DNA from: Planctomycetota bacterium
Lineage (GTDB): Bacteria > Planctomycetota > B129-G9
DNA length: 5,805 nucleotides
Direction of reading: 5' to 3'
NCBI GenBank assembly: GCA_030607235.1
Contig: JAUWEX010000089.1
Location: forward strand, 1-5,805
The notes below the pieces were generated by a model. It was not told the DNA's origin and did not search any database. It saw nothing but the letters and a program-made list of their open reading frames with translations. The translations under genes were made by a program, and so were the position numbers. Below, one piece after another: positions 1-5,805 of the stretch; position 1 is the stretch's first letter, and each line of letters begins with the position of its first letter.

Positions 1-573
1 GGCGATAATTTCCAGGGCGGCGGTCTTTTCCTTAACCTGGATGTGGGCCACACGAATGCTGTCGTGTGTCAACGCGTAATACCGGGCGAGTTTTTCCATT
101 TTGACATCGGTGTCGATAAGTTCCTCGACGTTTTTTTCGCCATCGAGCATTTGTTTGCGAAGGCCGGCCTTGTAGGTTTTGAGGTCCAAGCCCTGCTTCT
201 TCAGCCATGCCTCTATCGTTAATGTCCCGCCCGATTGCTGCTGGATCTGCCGGCGGACTCTCTCCACTTTGCGCTCGACGCGGATGGAGATGATGCGTTC
301 CCGCTCGCTGCTGCTCGATGTAACGTGGTGTTTGGCAAATTCCTGGTTAAGTATGGTGCGATAAATAAGTTCGCTCAGTTCTTTTTCACCGTATTTTTCG
401 AGCATTGCCTCGTAGAGTTGCTCTTTGCTGATAGCCTCGCCGTTGACCGTAACCAAAACGTCGCCTTTTGGGGCATCGTCGTCTTCGGCGCGGTCATCGG
501 CTCCCAGAGCCACAATCCCGGCGGCGAAAACCGCCAACGCGCAAAGCAAAGCAAAAGATAATTTAGTTTTCAT
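1..573 (-). CDS. Secreted SurA/PpiC-type peptidyl-prolyl isomerase, N-terminal part (runs off left edge)
   Basis: The frame is open from ATG at 573 to the window edge, giving 191 residues with no stop; the C-terminus lies outside. Residues 1-25 form a signal peptide: a basic start (MKTK), a hydrophobic core (LSFALLCALAVFAAGIVAL) and a likely signal peptidase I cut after VALG. An acidic linker follows (DDRAEDDDAPKGD). Residues ~38-165 resemble the SurA_N/trigger-factor-like chaperone fold: a start of the type VLVTVNGEAISKEQL, then charged helices including AWLKKQGLDLKTYKAGLRKQM. VAHIQVKEKTAALEIIA at 175-191 matches the first strand and helix of a parvulin rotamase domain, which is then cut off. 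By family knowledge such proteins act outside the cytoplasm as chaperones or prolyl isomerases for exported proteins. A Shine-Dalgarno GAGGT (580-584) sits 6 bases before the ATG. A near-consensus promoter lies upstream. PrsA-like or PpiD-like are alternatives to SurA; the exact subfamily cannot be set from this fragment. Confidence 0.85.
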   Translation of the reverse strand, partial: MKTKLSFALLCALAVFAAGIVALGADDRAEDDDAPKGDVLVTVNGEAISKEQLYEAMLEKYGEKELSELIYRTILNQEFAKHHVTSSSSERERIISIRVERKVERVRRQIQQQSGGTLTIEAWLKKQGLDLKTYKAGLRKQMLDGEKNVEELIDTDVKMEKLARYYALTHDSIRVAHIQVKEKTAALEIIA

Positions 574-579
574 GAAAGC

Positions 580-584
580 ACCTC
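580..584 (-). promoter_or_regulatory. Ribosome binding site of the peptidyl-prolyl isomerase gene
   Basis: GAGGT read on the minus strand, 6 bases before the ATG at 573. It fixes the start of a gene that is incomplete at its other end, and the signal peptide follows directly from that ATG. Confidence 0.7.
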
Positions 585-652
585 AGGACAGGCCGCAAAA
601 GCGCGACGCAGAATAAAAGTACGTACCTTCCCCCGGTCAAAATACGGGCGGG

Positions 653-681
653 ATTGTAGCAAACAGGCTATATGGGGTCAA
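653..681 (-). promoter_or_regulatory. Sigma70-type promoter for the peptidyl-prolyl isomerase gene
   Basis: Read on the minus strand, TTGACC (676-681) and TACAAT (653-658) are separated by exactly 17 bases. Each hexamer has one mismatch to the TTGACA/TATAAT consensus. Transcription would start near 646, giving a leader of about 70 bases before the ATG at 573. A second, weaker pair lies downstream: TTGACC at 635-640 and TTTATT at 612-617, also 17 apart. It could be a secondary start or chance. The match is seen directly; use in the cell is inferred. Confidence 0.7.
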
Positions 682-683
682 CA

Positions 684-703
684 CTTATCGCAAGACGGAT
701 AAG
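684..703. repeat. Inverted repeat just upstream of the isomerase -35 box
   Basis: CTTATC (684-689) and GATAAG (698-703) form a perfect 6-bp inverted repeat with an 8-base spacer. It ends two bases upstream of the TTGACC box. Its centre falls near -47 relative to the predicted start, a place where activators often bind. There is no T-run after it on either strand, so it does not look like a terminator. A regulator site is possible, but a 6-bp repeat can arise by chance. Confidence 0.3.
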
Positions 704-725
704 CGGCAGGGATTAAAGCGCAACA

Positions 726-780
726 CAACCACATCGGCTGCGGCAACCAGCGCAGCAAGGGGCGCGGATTGCAATGGTTG
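726..780 (-). terminator. Possible 3' stem-loop after the lipoprotein gene (weak)
   Basis: An inner GC-rich hairpin (CGCAGC at 751-756 with GCTGCG at 737-742, 8-base loop) lies inside an outer 6-bp stem (TGGTTG at 775-780 with CAACCA at 726-731). It begins about 37 bases past the TGA at 817-819 of the lipoprotein gene. The sequence after it on the minus strand is TGTTGCG, so a proper T-run is missing. It may be a poor terminator, a 3' stabilising structure or chance. No better terminator is visible between 574 and 816. Confidence 0.25.
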
Positions 781-816
781 GTCATTTCAATATGGCTTGT
801 AAGCAATACCGGTCTT

Positions 817-1599
817 TCAGCCGTTATCTATGCGAATCGTGAATGGTATTACAACCTGATTGGGCGTACCCGGCTCAATGACAATCTGAGCCGGAATGTC
901 GGCATACGATTTTGAGTATTTTTCGCTATAGTGAGGAAGCCTGTCATCCCCAAATTCAAAATTACCGTCTCCATACGTCATGAAGGTCTCGCGCACCCCA
1001 AGCGAGGGTATACGCAATTCCACTGTCCTATATACAATCACCCTTCTGCGTAGCTCAGTCACCGGCTGCCATTGGCCCTTCGGTACAATACACAACAATT
1101 TGCCACGCGGAGCAGACTCCCATATCGATTCTATGGGAAAGTCTTTATCGTCATCAAAAGAATTTTTGGCAACCAAAATATTCATATTATATAAGCCTGT
1201 GCCCATCCAACACCCTATACAATGAAGCCGTACAGACCACGGCTCATCAGGTACGAAAAAAAATCCCACCAGTACTATGGGCGTAACCAAGACCATAAAC
1301 CCGCCTGTTACCAAATTACCCGTCTCCGTATCCAGGCGATAGGGAATGCGGAATTCGCACTGCTCCTCCACTTCACGCCATTCGCATCCGGGCGGAGCAA
1401 CTTGCGTTATCCTATAATACCTGTCTTGATGCCATCCAATCGGAAATTTGCCGTAACCGGTTTGCGCGACATTTACATCATAAAATACGCCTTCGCCGCG
1501 ATACTCTTCGGTCTGAACCGTCCTGATTTCCCTTGATGCGCAGCCGGAAAACACGAACGCGGCAAGACAGATACAGGTCAGAATGAGAAATGTTTTCAT
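817..1599 (-). CDS. Predicted lipoprotein of unknown function with an internal hydrophobic segment
   Basis: This is a complete 260-residue protein. A lipoprotein signal fills residues 1-20 (MKTFLILTCICLAAFVFSGC); Cys20 in the VFSGC lipobox is the predicted lipid-bearing residue, so the protein should sit on the outer face of a membrane. The lipobox is slightly atypical, with Phe at -3. Residues 96-116 (LVTGGFMVLVTPIVLVGFFFV) are hydrophobic enough to enter or cross a membrane and are followed by PDEPWSVRL. Cysteines occur at 72, 81, 127, 130 (a CxxC) and 170. The C-terminal half is polar and probably beta-rich. I do not recognise the family. A hydrophobic stretch followed by D-x-P-x-S is loosely like small YceK-type lipoproteins, but those are much shorter and I do not assign it. 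AGAGGA (1605-1610) lies 5 bases before the ATG. The coding sequence is visibly more AT-rich than glgP beside it, which suggests weaker selection or a different origin. Confidence 0.8.
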   Translation of the reverse strand: MKTFLILTCICLAAFVFSGCASREIRTVQTEEYRGEGVFYDVNVAQTGYGKFPIGWHQDRYYRITQVAPPGCEWREVEEQCEFRIPYRLDTETGNLVTGGFMVLVTPIVLVGFFFVPDEPWSVRLHCIGCWMGTGLYNMNILVAKNSFDDDKDFPIESIWESAPRGKLLCIVPKGQWQPVTELRRRVIVYRTVELRIPSLGVRETFMTYGDGNFEFGDDRLPHYSEKYSKSYADIPAQIVIEPGTPNQVVIPFTIRIDNG

Positions 1600-1644
1600 G
1601 GCAATCCTCTCTTTGTAATATCTCCGGAAAAAACCGACGCGACC

Positions 1645-1672
1645 ATTTTATATATTTTGGCTTTTATTGCAA
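1645..1672 (-). promoter_or_regulatory. Candidate promoter of the lipoprotein gene
   Basis: Read on the minus strand, TTGCAA (1667-1672) and TAAAAT (1645-1650) are 16 bases apart within an AT-rich stretch. Transcription would start near 1638, leaving a leader of about 40 bases before the ATG at 1599. The -10 box has one mismatch to consensus, the -35 box two. The -35 box overlaps the end of the T-rich tail of the upstream terminator. Confidence 0.5.
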
Positions 1673-1704
1673 ACACAAACAGGCGACGCGCTTTGCGTCG
1701 CCTG
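1671..1704 (-). terminator. Intrinsic terminator of glgP
   Basis: A perfect 10-bp GC-rich stem (CAGGCGACGC at 1695-1704 paired with GCGTCGCCTG at 1680-1689) closes a 5-base loop (AAAGC). The T-rich run TTTGTGTTT (1671-1679) follows at once on the minus strand. The stem starts about 50 bases after the TAG stop of glgP, where Rho-independent termination is expected. A smaller 5-bp hairpin (1720-1738) lies between the stop codon and this one. The run on the other side is GCCGCTGATTTG, which is not T-rich, so the signal works in the glgP direction only. Confidence 0.85.
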
Positions 1705-1754
1705 CCGCTGATTTGTGTCCGCGAACGTGCCACTCGCGAAGGGTTGTTTTTCGT

Positions 1755-4313
1755 CTAAGCCCAGCGCACCAGGGGCACTTCGTAGCGTGTGGCTTGTTGT
1801 TCGCTCGCCGGCAACACACGCACGGTATAGCCGTGGCGGCCGCTGGCAGTAAAGGGAAACACTCCGGTAAAGCGGTGCACGCCGTTTTCGAGTTTTTCGG
1901 AGCGGTGCATCTGGATCACCTCGCCATCGCAGATGTTGCCGTTTTCGTCGAGTTTGCCGTGGAATATCTCGACATCCACGTCTTCGGCGGTGAGTCCGTC
2001 AAGATCGATATCGGCAACGATGTCGATCTTTCCGCCAACTGTGGCGTCCTGGATGGCTTCGGGCTTAACCGAGAGAATTTTGACCTTGTCCCAGCGATCT
2101 GTAACGTTTTCGACCCACTGCGCGTTGACGACGGCGCAGCGATTGTCGTTTTCGATCATTCCGTCGTGGCGATGGGCCGCGGGGAAGTAAAATCTCTGCG
2201 CGTACTCATGCACCATGCGGTTTGAGTTGAACACGGGGCAAAGCGCCCTCATGGCGTGCTTCATCTTGCTAACCCACTTGCGCGGCAGGCCGCTGCGGCC
2301 GCGGTCGTAGAACAACGGAACGATCTCCTTCTCCAAGAGATCGTAAATCGATTCCGACTCGACGCGGTCCTGGTATTCGATATCGTCGTAAACTTCGCCG
2401 TGACCGATCGCCCAGCCGACTTCCTGCGCGTAGGCCTCGTTCCACCATCCGTCGAGGATGCTGATGTTCAGGCCGCCGTTGGCCGCAGCCTTCATGCCGC
2501 TGGTGCCGCTGGCCTCTTCGAGACGGCGCGGGGTGTTGAGCCACAAATCGACGCCTTGCACCATGTAGCGGGCGACGTTAATATCGTAATCTTCGACGAA
2601 CACGAGTTTGTCGCGGAATTCGGGCCTGCGGCCCATGTGGACGATGCGGCGGATGAGTTCCTTGCCGCCGGCGTCGCGCGGGTGGGCCTTGCCGGCAAAG
2701 ATAATCTGCACCGGCTTTTCGGAGTTGTTGAGTATCCGCGCCAGACGCGCCGGATCCCGCAAAATAAGCGCGGCGCGCTTGTAGGTAGCGAACCTGCGCG
2801 CAAAGCCGATGGTGAGGGCGCGCGGGTTGAGCGCCTCTTCGGCAATTTCGATCTCTGCCGGGGTTCCGCCGCGCCGCGCCATACAGCGGCTGAGGCGGTT
2901 TCTGATGAACGCGACAAGACGTTCGCGGCGCCTGCCGTGCGTTCGCCAAAGTTCCTCCGCGGGGATCTGTTCCACGCGCCTCCAGATATCGATATCCGAC
3001 GGATCCTTGAGCCATTGCGGGCCGAGATAGCGGTCGTAGAGATCGGTCATATCATGCGATATCCACGAGTGATAGTGGATGCCGTTGGTTAAGGAGTCGA
3101 TGGGGATTTCTTTTTCGGGCACGCCCGGCCAAACGTAGTTCCACATCTTGCGGGCGACCTCGCCGTGGAGTTTGCTCACGCCGTTTCGATACGCGGCGAG
3201 ATTTATCGCGAGAATGGCCATGTTGAGCGGCTCGTTTCCCCTGGCGCCGGGCGATTGGCCAATAGCGAGGAATTCCTTGTCGCTCAGGCCCAGGCGATCG
3301 TAGTAGTGCTTGAGATATTTCTTGACCATGTCCGGCGAAAAGCGGTCGATGCCCGCCGGAACGGGTGTGTGCGTCGTGAACACGGTGCCCGCCGAAACAA
3401 TCCTGCGGGCCTCGGCAAAGCGCAGGCCCTGCTCCTCCATCAACATGCGGACTCGCTCCAGCCCCATCAGCGCCGAGTGCCCTTCGTTCATGTGATAAAC
3501 CGAGGGAACCACGCCCAGAGCCTTGAGCGCGCGCACGCCGCCGATGCCCAGAATTATTTCCTGCTTGATGCGCATCTCGATGTCGCCGCCGTACAACTCC
3601 GCGGTAATCCCGCGGTCGAGCAGCGCGTTCCGGTCTATATTGGTATCCAGCAAGTAAACCGGATTGCGGCCTACCTGCATTCGCCAAATCCGGGCGTGAA
3701 CAAGGCGACCCGGGAACTCCACCGACACCGTACGGGGCGAACCGTCTTCGGCGCACATCATGGTTATGGGCATGTTGTAGAAATCGTTTACGGGATACGA
3801 CTCCTGCTGCCATCCGTCGATGTTGAGGTATTGCCGAAAATAGCCCTTCTGATAAAGCAACCCCACGCCGACCAGCGGCAGTCCCAGTTCACTGGAAGCT
3901 TTAATGTGGTCACCCGCCAACACCCCCAGACCGCCCGAATAAATCGGCATGCAGTCGCTGACGCCGAATTCGGCGGAAAAATACGCGATGCAGAGGTTGG
4001 GATTGACCCCGGCCAGGCGGCGGTACCAGTTCGAGTCGCCGTAAACGTGCTCGTGCAGGTCTTCCCAGCAACGGTTGAGCTGCGCGACAAAGCCGTCGTC
4101 CACCGCCAGTTTCTCTAGACGCTCCTGCCCCACCAGCCCCAGCATCAAAGCGGGGTTGTGGCCGGTGCCCTCCCACAAATCGGGATCGATGCGATGGAAG
4201 AGGCTGATCGTTTCGGGATGCCATGTCCAAAAAAGGTTGTAAGCGATTTCCTTCAATCTTTTGAGGCTTTCGGGCAACGTAGGCTCGATGGTAAATGTCT
4301 GAATGGGTTTCAT
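1755..4313 (-). CDS. glgP: Alpha-glucan phosphorylase (GT35, DUF3417-containing type)
   Basis: This 852-residue enzyme should release glucose-1-phosphate from the non-reducing ends of glycogen or maltodextrins in the cytoplasm, using phosphate and pyridoxal phosphate. Residues ~5-115 match the DUF3417 N-terminal domain of the bacterial/archaeal alpha-glucan phosphorylase group (KRLKEIAYNLFWTWHPE). Then come YFSAEFG (111-117), PIYSGGLGVLAGDH (123-136), HMNEGHSAL (274-282), TTHTPVPAG (313-321) and NGIHYHSW (410-417). GFARRFATYKR (503-513) holds Arg507 and Lys512, which align with phosphate-site Arg569 and Lys574 of muscle phosphorylase. EASGTSGMKAAANGG (600-614) contains Lys608, the expected Schiff-base lysine. 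The key residues I can align are present, so the enzyme should be active. Residues ~740-847 form a beta-rich C-terminal domain usual for this group. The frame extends to a TTG at 4337, but that has no Shine-Dalgarno and adds eight residues unlike the family; the ATG at 4313 is preferred. The gene has its own promoter and terminator. Confidence 0.95.
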   Translation of the reverse strand: MKPIQTFTIEPTLPESLKRLKEIAYNLFWTWHPETISLFHRIDPDLWEGTGHNPALMLGLVGQERLEKLAVDDGFVAQLNRCWEDLHEHVYGDSNWYRRLAGVNPNLCIAYFSAEFGVSDCMPIYSGGLGVLAGDHIKASSELGLPLVGVGLLYQKGYFRQYLNIDGWQQESYPVNDFYNMPITMMCAEDGSPRTVSVEFPGRLVHARIWRMQVGRNPVYLLDTNIDRNALLDRGITAELYGGDIEMRIKQEIILGIGGVRALKALGVVPSVYHMNEGHSALMGLERVRMLMEEQGLRFAEARRIVSAGTVFTTHTPVPAGIDRFSPDMVKKYLKHYYDRLGLSDKEFLAIGQSPGARGNEPLNMAILAINLAAYRNGVSKLHGEVARKMWNYVWPGVPEKEIPIDSLTNGIHYHSWISHDMTDLYDRYLGPQWLKDPSDIDIWRRVEQIPAEELWRTHGRRRERLVAFIRNRLSRCMARRGGTPAEIEIAEEALNPRALTIGFARRFATYKRAALILRDPARLARILNNSEKPVQIIFAGKAHPRDAGGKELIRRIVHMGRRPEFRDKLVFVEDYDINVARYMVQGVDLWLNTPRRLEEASGTSGMKAAANGGLNISILDGWWNEAYAQEVGWAIGHGEVYDDIEYQDRVESESIYDLLEKEIVPLFYDRGRSGLPRKWVSKMKHAMRALCPVFNSNRMVHEYAQRFYFPAAHRHDGMIENDNRCAVVNAQWVENVTDRWDKVKILSVKPEAIQDATVGGKIDIVADIDLDGLTAEDVDVEIFHGKLDENGNICDGEVIQMHRSEKLENGVHRFTGVFPFTASGRHGYTVRVLPASEQQATRYEVPLVRWA

Positions 4314-4323
4314 GGAATTCACG

Positions 4324-4328
4324 CTCCC
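4324..4328 (-). promoter_or_regulatory. Ribosome binding site supporting the ATG start of glgP
   Basis: GGGAG on the minus strand lies 10 bases before the ATG at 4311-4313, slightly longer than ideal. The two upstream in-frame alternatives are worse: GTG at 4320-4322 would sit almost on top of it, and TTG at 4335-4337 is preceded only by a T-rich run. Confidence 0.5.
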
Positions 4329-4374
4329 GTCGCACAATAAAAAAGCAGTCGGATACCGCTTGATTACAATAATG

Positions 4375-4380
4375 ATTATA
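4375..4380 (-). promoter_or_regulatory. -10 box of the likely glgP promoter
   Basis: TATAAT on the minus strand is a perfect -10 hexamer about 62 bases upstream of the glgP ATG. Transcription would begin near 4368, giving a leader of about 55 bases. At 16-18 bases upstream I find no good TTGACA-like box (the 17-spaced hexamer is CGATCC) and no extended -10 TG. If the promoter is real it may need an activator or use another sigma factor. A palindrome (ATAAT-G-ATTAT, 4369-4379) overlaps the box, and TGATTA occurs twice exactly 12 bases apart (4361-4366 and 4373-4378), which could be an operator. Confidence 0.45.
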
Positions 4381-4458
4381 CCGATGCAAAAATAAACGGA
4401 TCGATATCGCAGAAACTATTGAATCGACTTTGGGGATTATTTTCTTTAGCCGCCGGCG

Positions 4459-4472
4459 TTTCGCAAGCGAAA
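4459..4472. repeat. Short palindrome between the propeller gene and glgP
   Basis: TTTCGCAAGCGAAA is a perfect 14-base palindrome, able to form a small hairpin with 5 pairs and a 4-base loop. It lies 70-80 bases past the stop of the propeller gene. Next to it is GC-rich CGCCGGCG (4451-4458), itself a palindrome. No T-run follows on the minus strand, so it is not a standard terminator. It may be a protein-binding site or a weak 3' structure of the propeller transcript; chance is possible. Nothing else gene-like is visible in the 4314-4540 gap. Confidence 0.25.
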
Positions 4473-4540
4473 TAGTTAAACCCGATCAGGAAGCATAAAG
4501 GATGGTTGTTTGCAGAATTTGGGAGACTATAAAATACCGA

Positions 4541-5805
4541 TTAAGGATGGCGCTCGCCCGACATCGCAAACGAAACGATTTCTTCGTAATTTACCACGTA
4601 AAAACCGTCCTGCGTCGTTACGACGTTGCCGGCTTTCATATCGAACCGCTTCCATTCAATAATTTCGGTCAGTTTTTCCGTGGCGCGGTCGAATTTGCAC
4701 AAACCGTCCCTCGTCGGGAAGTACATCACGTCGGCGGTCAGGGCCGGTCGGCCCAAAGGATACATAAACCGGTCGCTTTGGCCCTCGTACAGCGTTTTGC
4801 CGTCAGCGGCATCCAATATGATGACTTTTTTCTCGATAACAAACAGGCTGCCCTCGTCCAGCCCCGCGACGTAGCAAAGACGCGGCACTGACTTCTTCCA
4901 CACAACTGTCCCGCTGTCCACATCCAGACAATAAATCATCGACGAGTGTCTCGGCGCCACAATCACGCGATCACCGTCGACTATCGGAGGATTGTAACAC
5001 CAAACGCGCTCCGATGCGGAATACCACGGCCCGTCATTCAAATGCGGCAAATCCACGTTGTACTTCGCAAGCCATTTCTGACGCCCCGTCCGCAAATCCA
5101 CCGCCACGACGGTGTTCGACAGCGAATCGATAATAGCCGTTTGCCCGGAAACGGCGATTACATCGGCCCGGGCGGCGTTTCTCCACTTGGCCATGCGCTC
5201 AAGTCCGAACACCAGCGGACAGCGCCACTTGCGTTTTCCGGTATTCGCGTCAAAACACCACAAAAAATACTCGTCCTGGCCGACCATCGGCTTGATGGTC
5301 TCGACATAAACGTATCCGTCGCGAACCATAACGGTACTGCAAATCCGCTCGGCGTTTTCGCGATAAGGCTGCTCGAAGGCGCGCCACAAAATTTTTCCCG
5401 TGGCAAGATCGATAGCATGCAAGGCCCCTGCATTAACCGCCATTCTCGCCGTGATATTTACGGTGTAAAACGCAACGGCATACGCCACCGAACCGCTAAT
5501 CGTGCAGGCGTCGACGCTTGCGGGCGTTTTTATCCCTTGTTTGCGGTTATAAAACGGATATGGATCGTATACGAAATTCTCCTTGCCGTCGCGCGCATTC
5601 AGCGATATCACCGAGTGGCCGTCGGCGATAAACAAGTTGCCCGACCACGGCACAGCATAAGGCGCAACGAGCAGCGGCATGTAAGACACCATCCTGTCAT
5701 CAAACCATCTTACGGGCATACTGGCGGGATCATGGATGAGTTCGCGCCGCCACTCGATCGAAACGGGGTCTCCAGGCGGGGTGGCCTGCGTGCAGCCGCG
5801 GGTAT
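4541..5805 (-). CDS. PQQ-like beta-propeller repeat protein, C-terminal part (start beyond right edge)
   Basis: The frame is open from the right edge to TAA at 4541-4543, giving about 420 visible residues. The first ATG inside the window (5719) has no Shine-Dalgarno and the frame continues upstream for 28 more codons (TRGCTQATPPGDPVSIEW...), so the true start is outside. Numbered from that Met, propeller repeats of the form xxLDxxTGKxxW occur at 38-49 (ISLNARDGKENF), 101-112 (HAIDLATGKILW), 154-165 (WCFDANTGKRKW), 205-216 (VAVDLRTGRQKW), 263-274 (YCLDVDSGTVVW), 300-311 (IILDAADGKTLY) and 341-352 (CKFDRATEKLTE), with a last degenerate strand at 381-390. This spacing fits a seven- or eight-bladed propeller. 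Such folds include PQQ dehydrogenases and BamB-like scaffolds. I see no quinone-site signature, so a non-enzymatic envelope role is more likely. The GCTQ near the visible start could be a mature lipoprotein N-terminus, but the preceding Thr-Arg-Gly is a poor lipobox. Confidence 0.85.
   Translation of the reverse strand, partial: TRGCTQATPPGDPVSIEWRRELIHDPASMPVRWFDDRMVSYMPLLVAPYAVPWSGNLFIADGHSVISLNARDGKENFVYDPYPFYNRKQGIKTPASVDACTISGSVAYAVAFYTVNITARMAVNAGALHAIDLATGKILWRAFEQPYRENAERICSTVMVRDGYVYVETIKPMVGQDEYFLWCFDANTGKRKWRCPLVFGLERMAKWRNAARADVIAVSGQTAIIDSLSNTVVAVDLRTGRQKWLAKYNVDLPHLNDGPWYSASERVWCYNPPIVDGDRVIVAPRHSSMIYCLDVDSGTVVWKKSVPRLCYVAGLDEGSLFVIEKKVIILDAADGKTLYEGQSDRFMYPLGRPALTADVMYFPTRDGLCKFDRATEKLTEIIEWKRFDMKAGNVVTTQDGFYVVNYEEIVSFAMSGERHP

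Noticed and set aside
235..616. Plus-strand ORFs over the isomerase gene (235-561 and 425-616)
   Set aside because: The minus frame is open for 191 codons with a signal peptide, SurA-like features, ribosome binding site and promoter. The plus frames have none of these.
1120..1136. Possible mobile element, CRISPR array or RNA gene anywhere in the window
   Set aside because: I saw no repeated units, transposase sequence, target-site duplication, tRNA cloverleaf or rRNA sequence; the coordinates given are only a placeholder from the AT-rich lipoprotein gene, where I looked hardest.
2492..3015. Alternative-frame minus-strand ORFs within glgP (also at 3052-3813 and 3910-4389)
   Set aside because: They are Arg/Ala/Pro-rich shifted readings of glgP. 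The glgP frame itself is intact and carries all family motifs, so there is no frameshift to explain.
3165..4118. 317-codon open frame on the plus strand inside glgP, with further long plus frames at 2256-3092 and 1590-2225
   Set aside because: They lie opposite a fully conserved glgP coding sequence, resemble no protein family, and long antisense frames are expected from its GC-rich third codon positions.
4314..4337. Eight-residue N-terminal extension of glgP from TTG at 4337
   Set aside because: It lacks a ribosome binding site and its residues CDGSVNS do not fit the family start; the MKPIQTFTI start is preceded by GGGAG.
4541..5719. Treating ATG at 5719 as the start of the propeller gene
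   Set aside because: No Shine-Dalgarno precedes it and the frame stays open to the right edge with plausible protein sequence, so the gene is better called partial.
1..5805. An outer-membrane assembly cluster made of a BamB-like propeller and a SurA-like chaperone
   Set aside because: The two genes are separated by glgP and the lipoprotein gene, each with its own signals. PQQ-type propellers are very common, and no BamB-specific feature is visible.

Overview
This window looks like an ordinary chromosomal stretch from a moderately GC-rich, Gram-negative-type bacterium. It carries four genes, all on the minus strand; two are cut by the window edges. Three points suggest an envelope with an outer membrane: a secreted SurA/PpiC-type peptidyl-prolyl isomerase, a predicted lipoprotein and a PQQ-type beta-propeller protein. 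Abundant propeller proteins plus a GT35 alpha-glucan phosphorylase would fit the Planctomycetota or another PVC-like or deep-branching lineage. That taxonomic guess is inference only; no rRNA or other marker gene is present.

Layout in the direction of transcription (right to left): (1) 5805-4541, the C-terminal ~420 residues of a PQQ-like beta-propeller protein, whose start lies beyond the right edge. (2) 4540-4314, a 227-base intergenic region with a perfect TATAAT box at the glgP promoter and small palindromes, but no clear terminator. (3) 4313-1755, a complete alpha-glucan phosphorylase of 852 residues with an intact pyridoxal-phosphate site. (4) 1754-1600, a strong intrinsic terminator whose T-rich tail overlaps the candidate promoter of the next gene. 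(5) 1599-817, a 260-residue lipoprotein of unknown function, visibly more AT-rich than its neighbours. (6) 816-574, an intergenic region with a near-consensus sigma70-type promoter (TTGACC, 17 bp, TACAAT) preceded by an inverted repeat. (7) 573-1, the first 191 residues of the secreted peptidyl-prolyl isomerase, which runs off the left edge.

The genes share a direction, but each gap of about 150-240 bases carries its own signals, so they look like separate transcription units rather than an operon. Their roles are glucan breakdown in the cytoplasm (glgP), folding of exported proteins (isomerase), and unknown envelope functions (lipoprotein, propeller). I see no direct functional link between them. 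I found no RNA genes, mobile elements, CRISPR arrays or defence genes, and no convincing evidence for a new biological system. The items worth a second look are the orphan lipoprotein and the regulatory architecture of the three intergenic regions.
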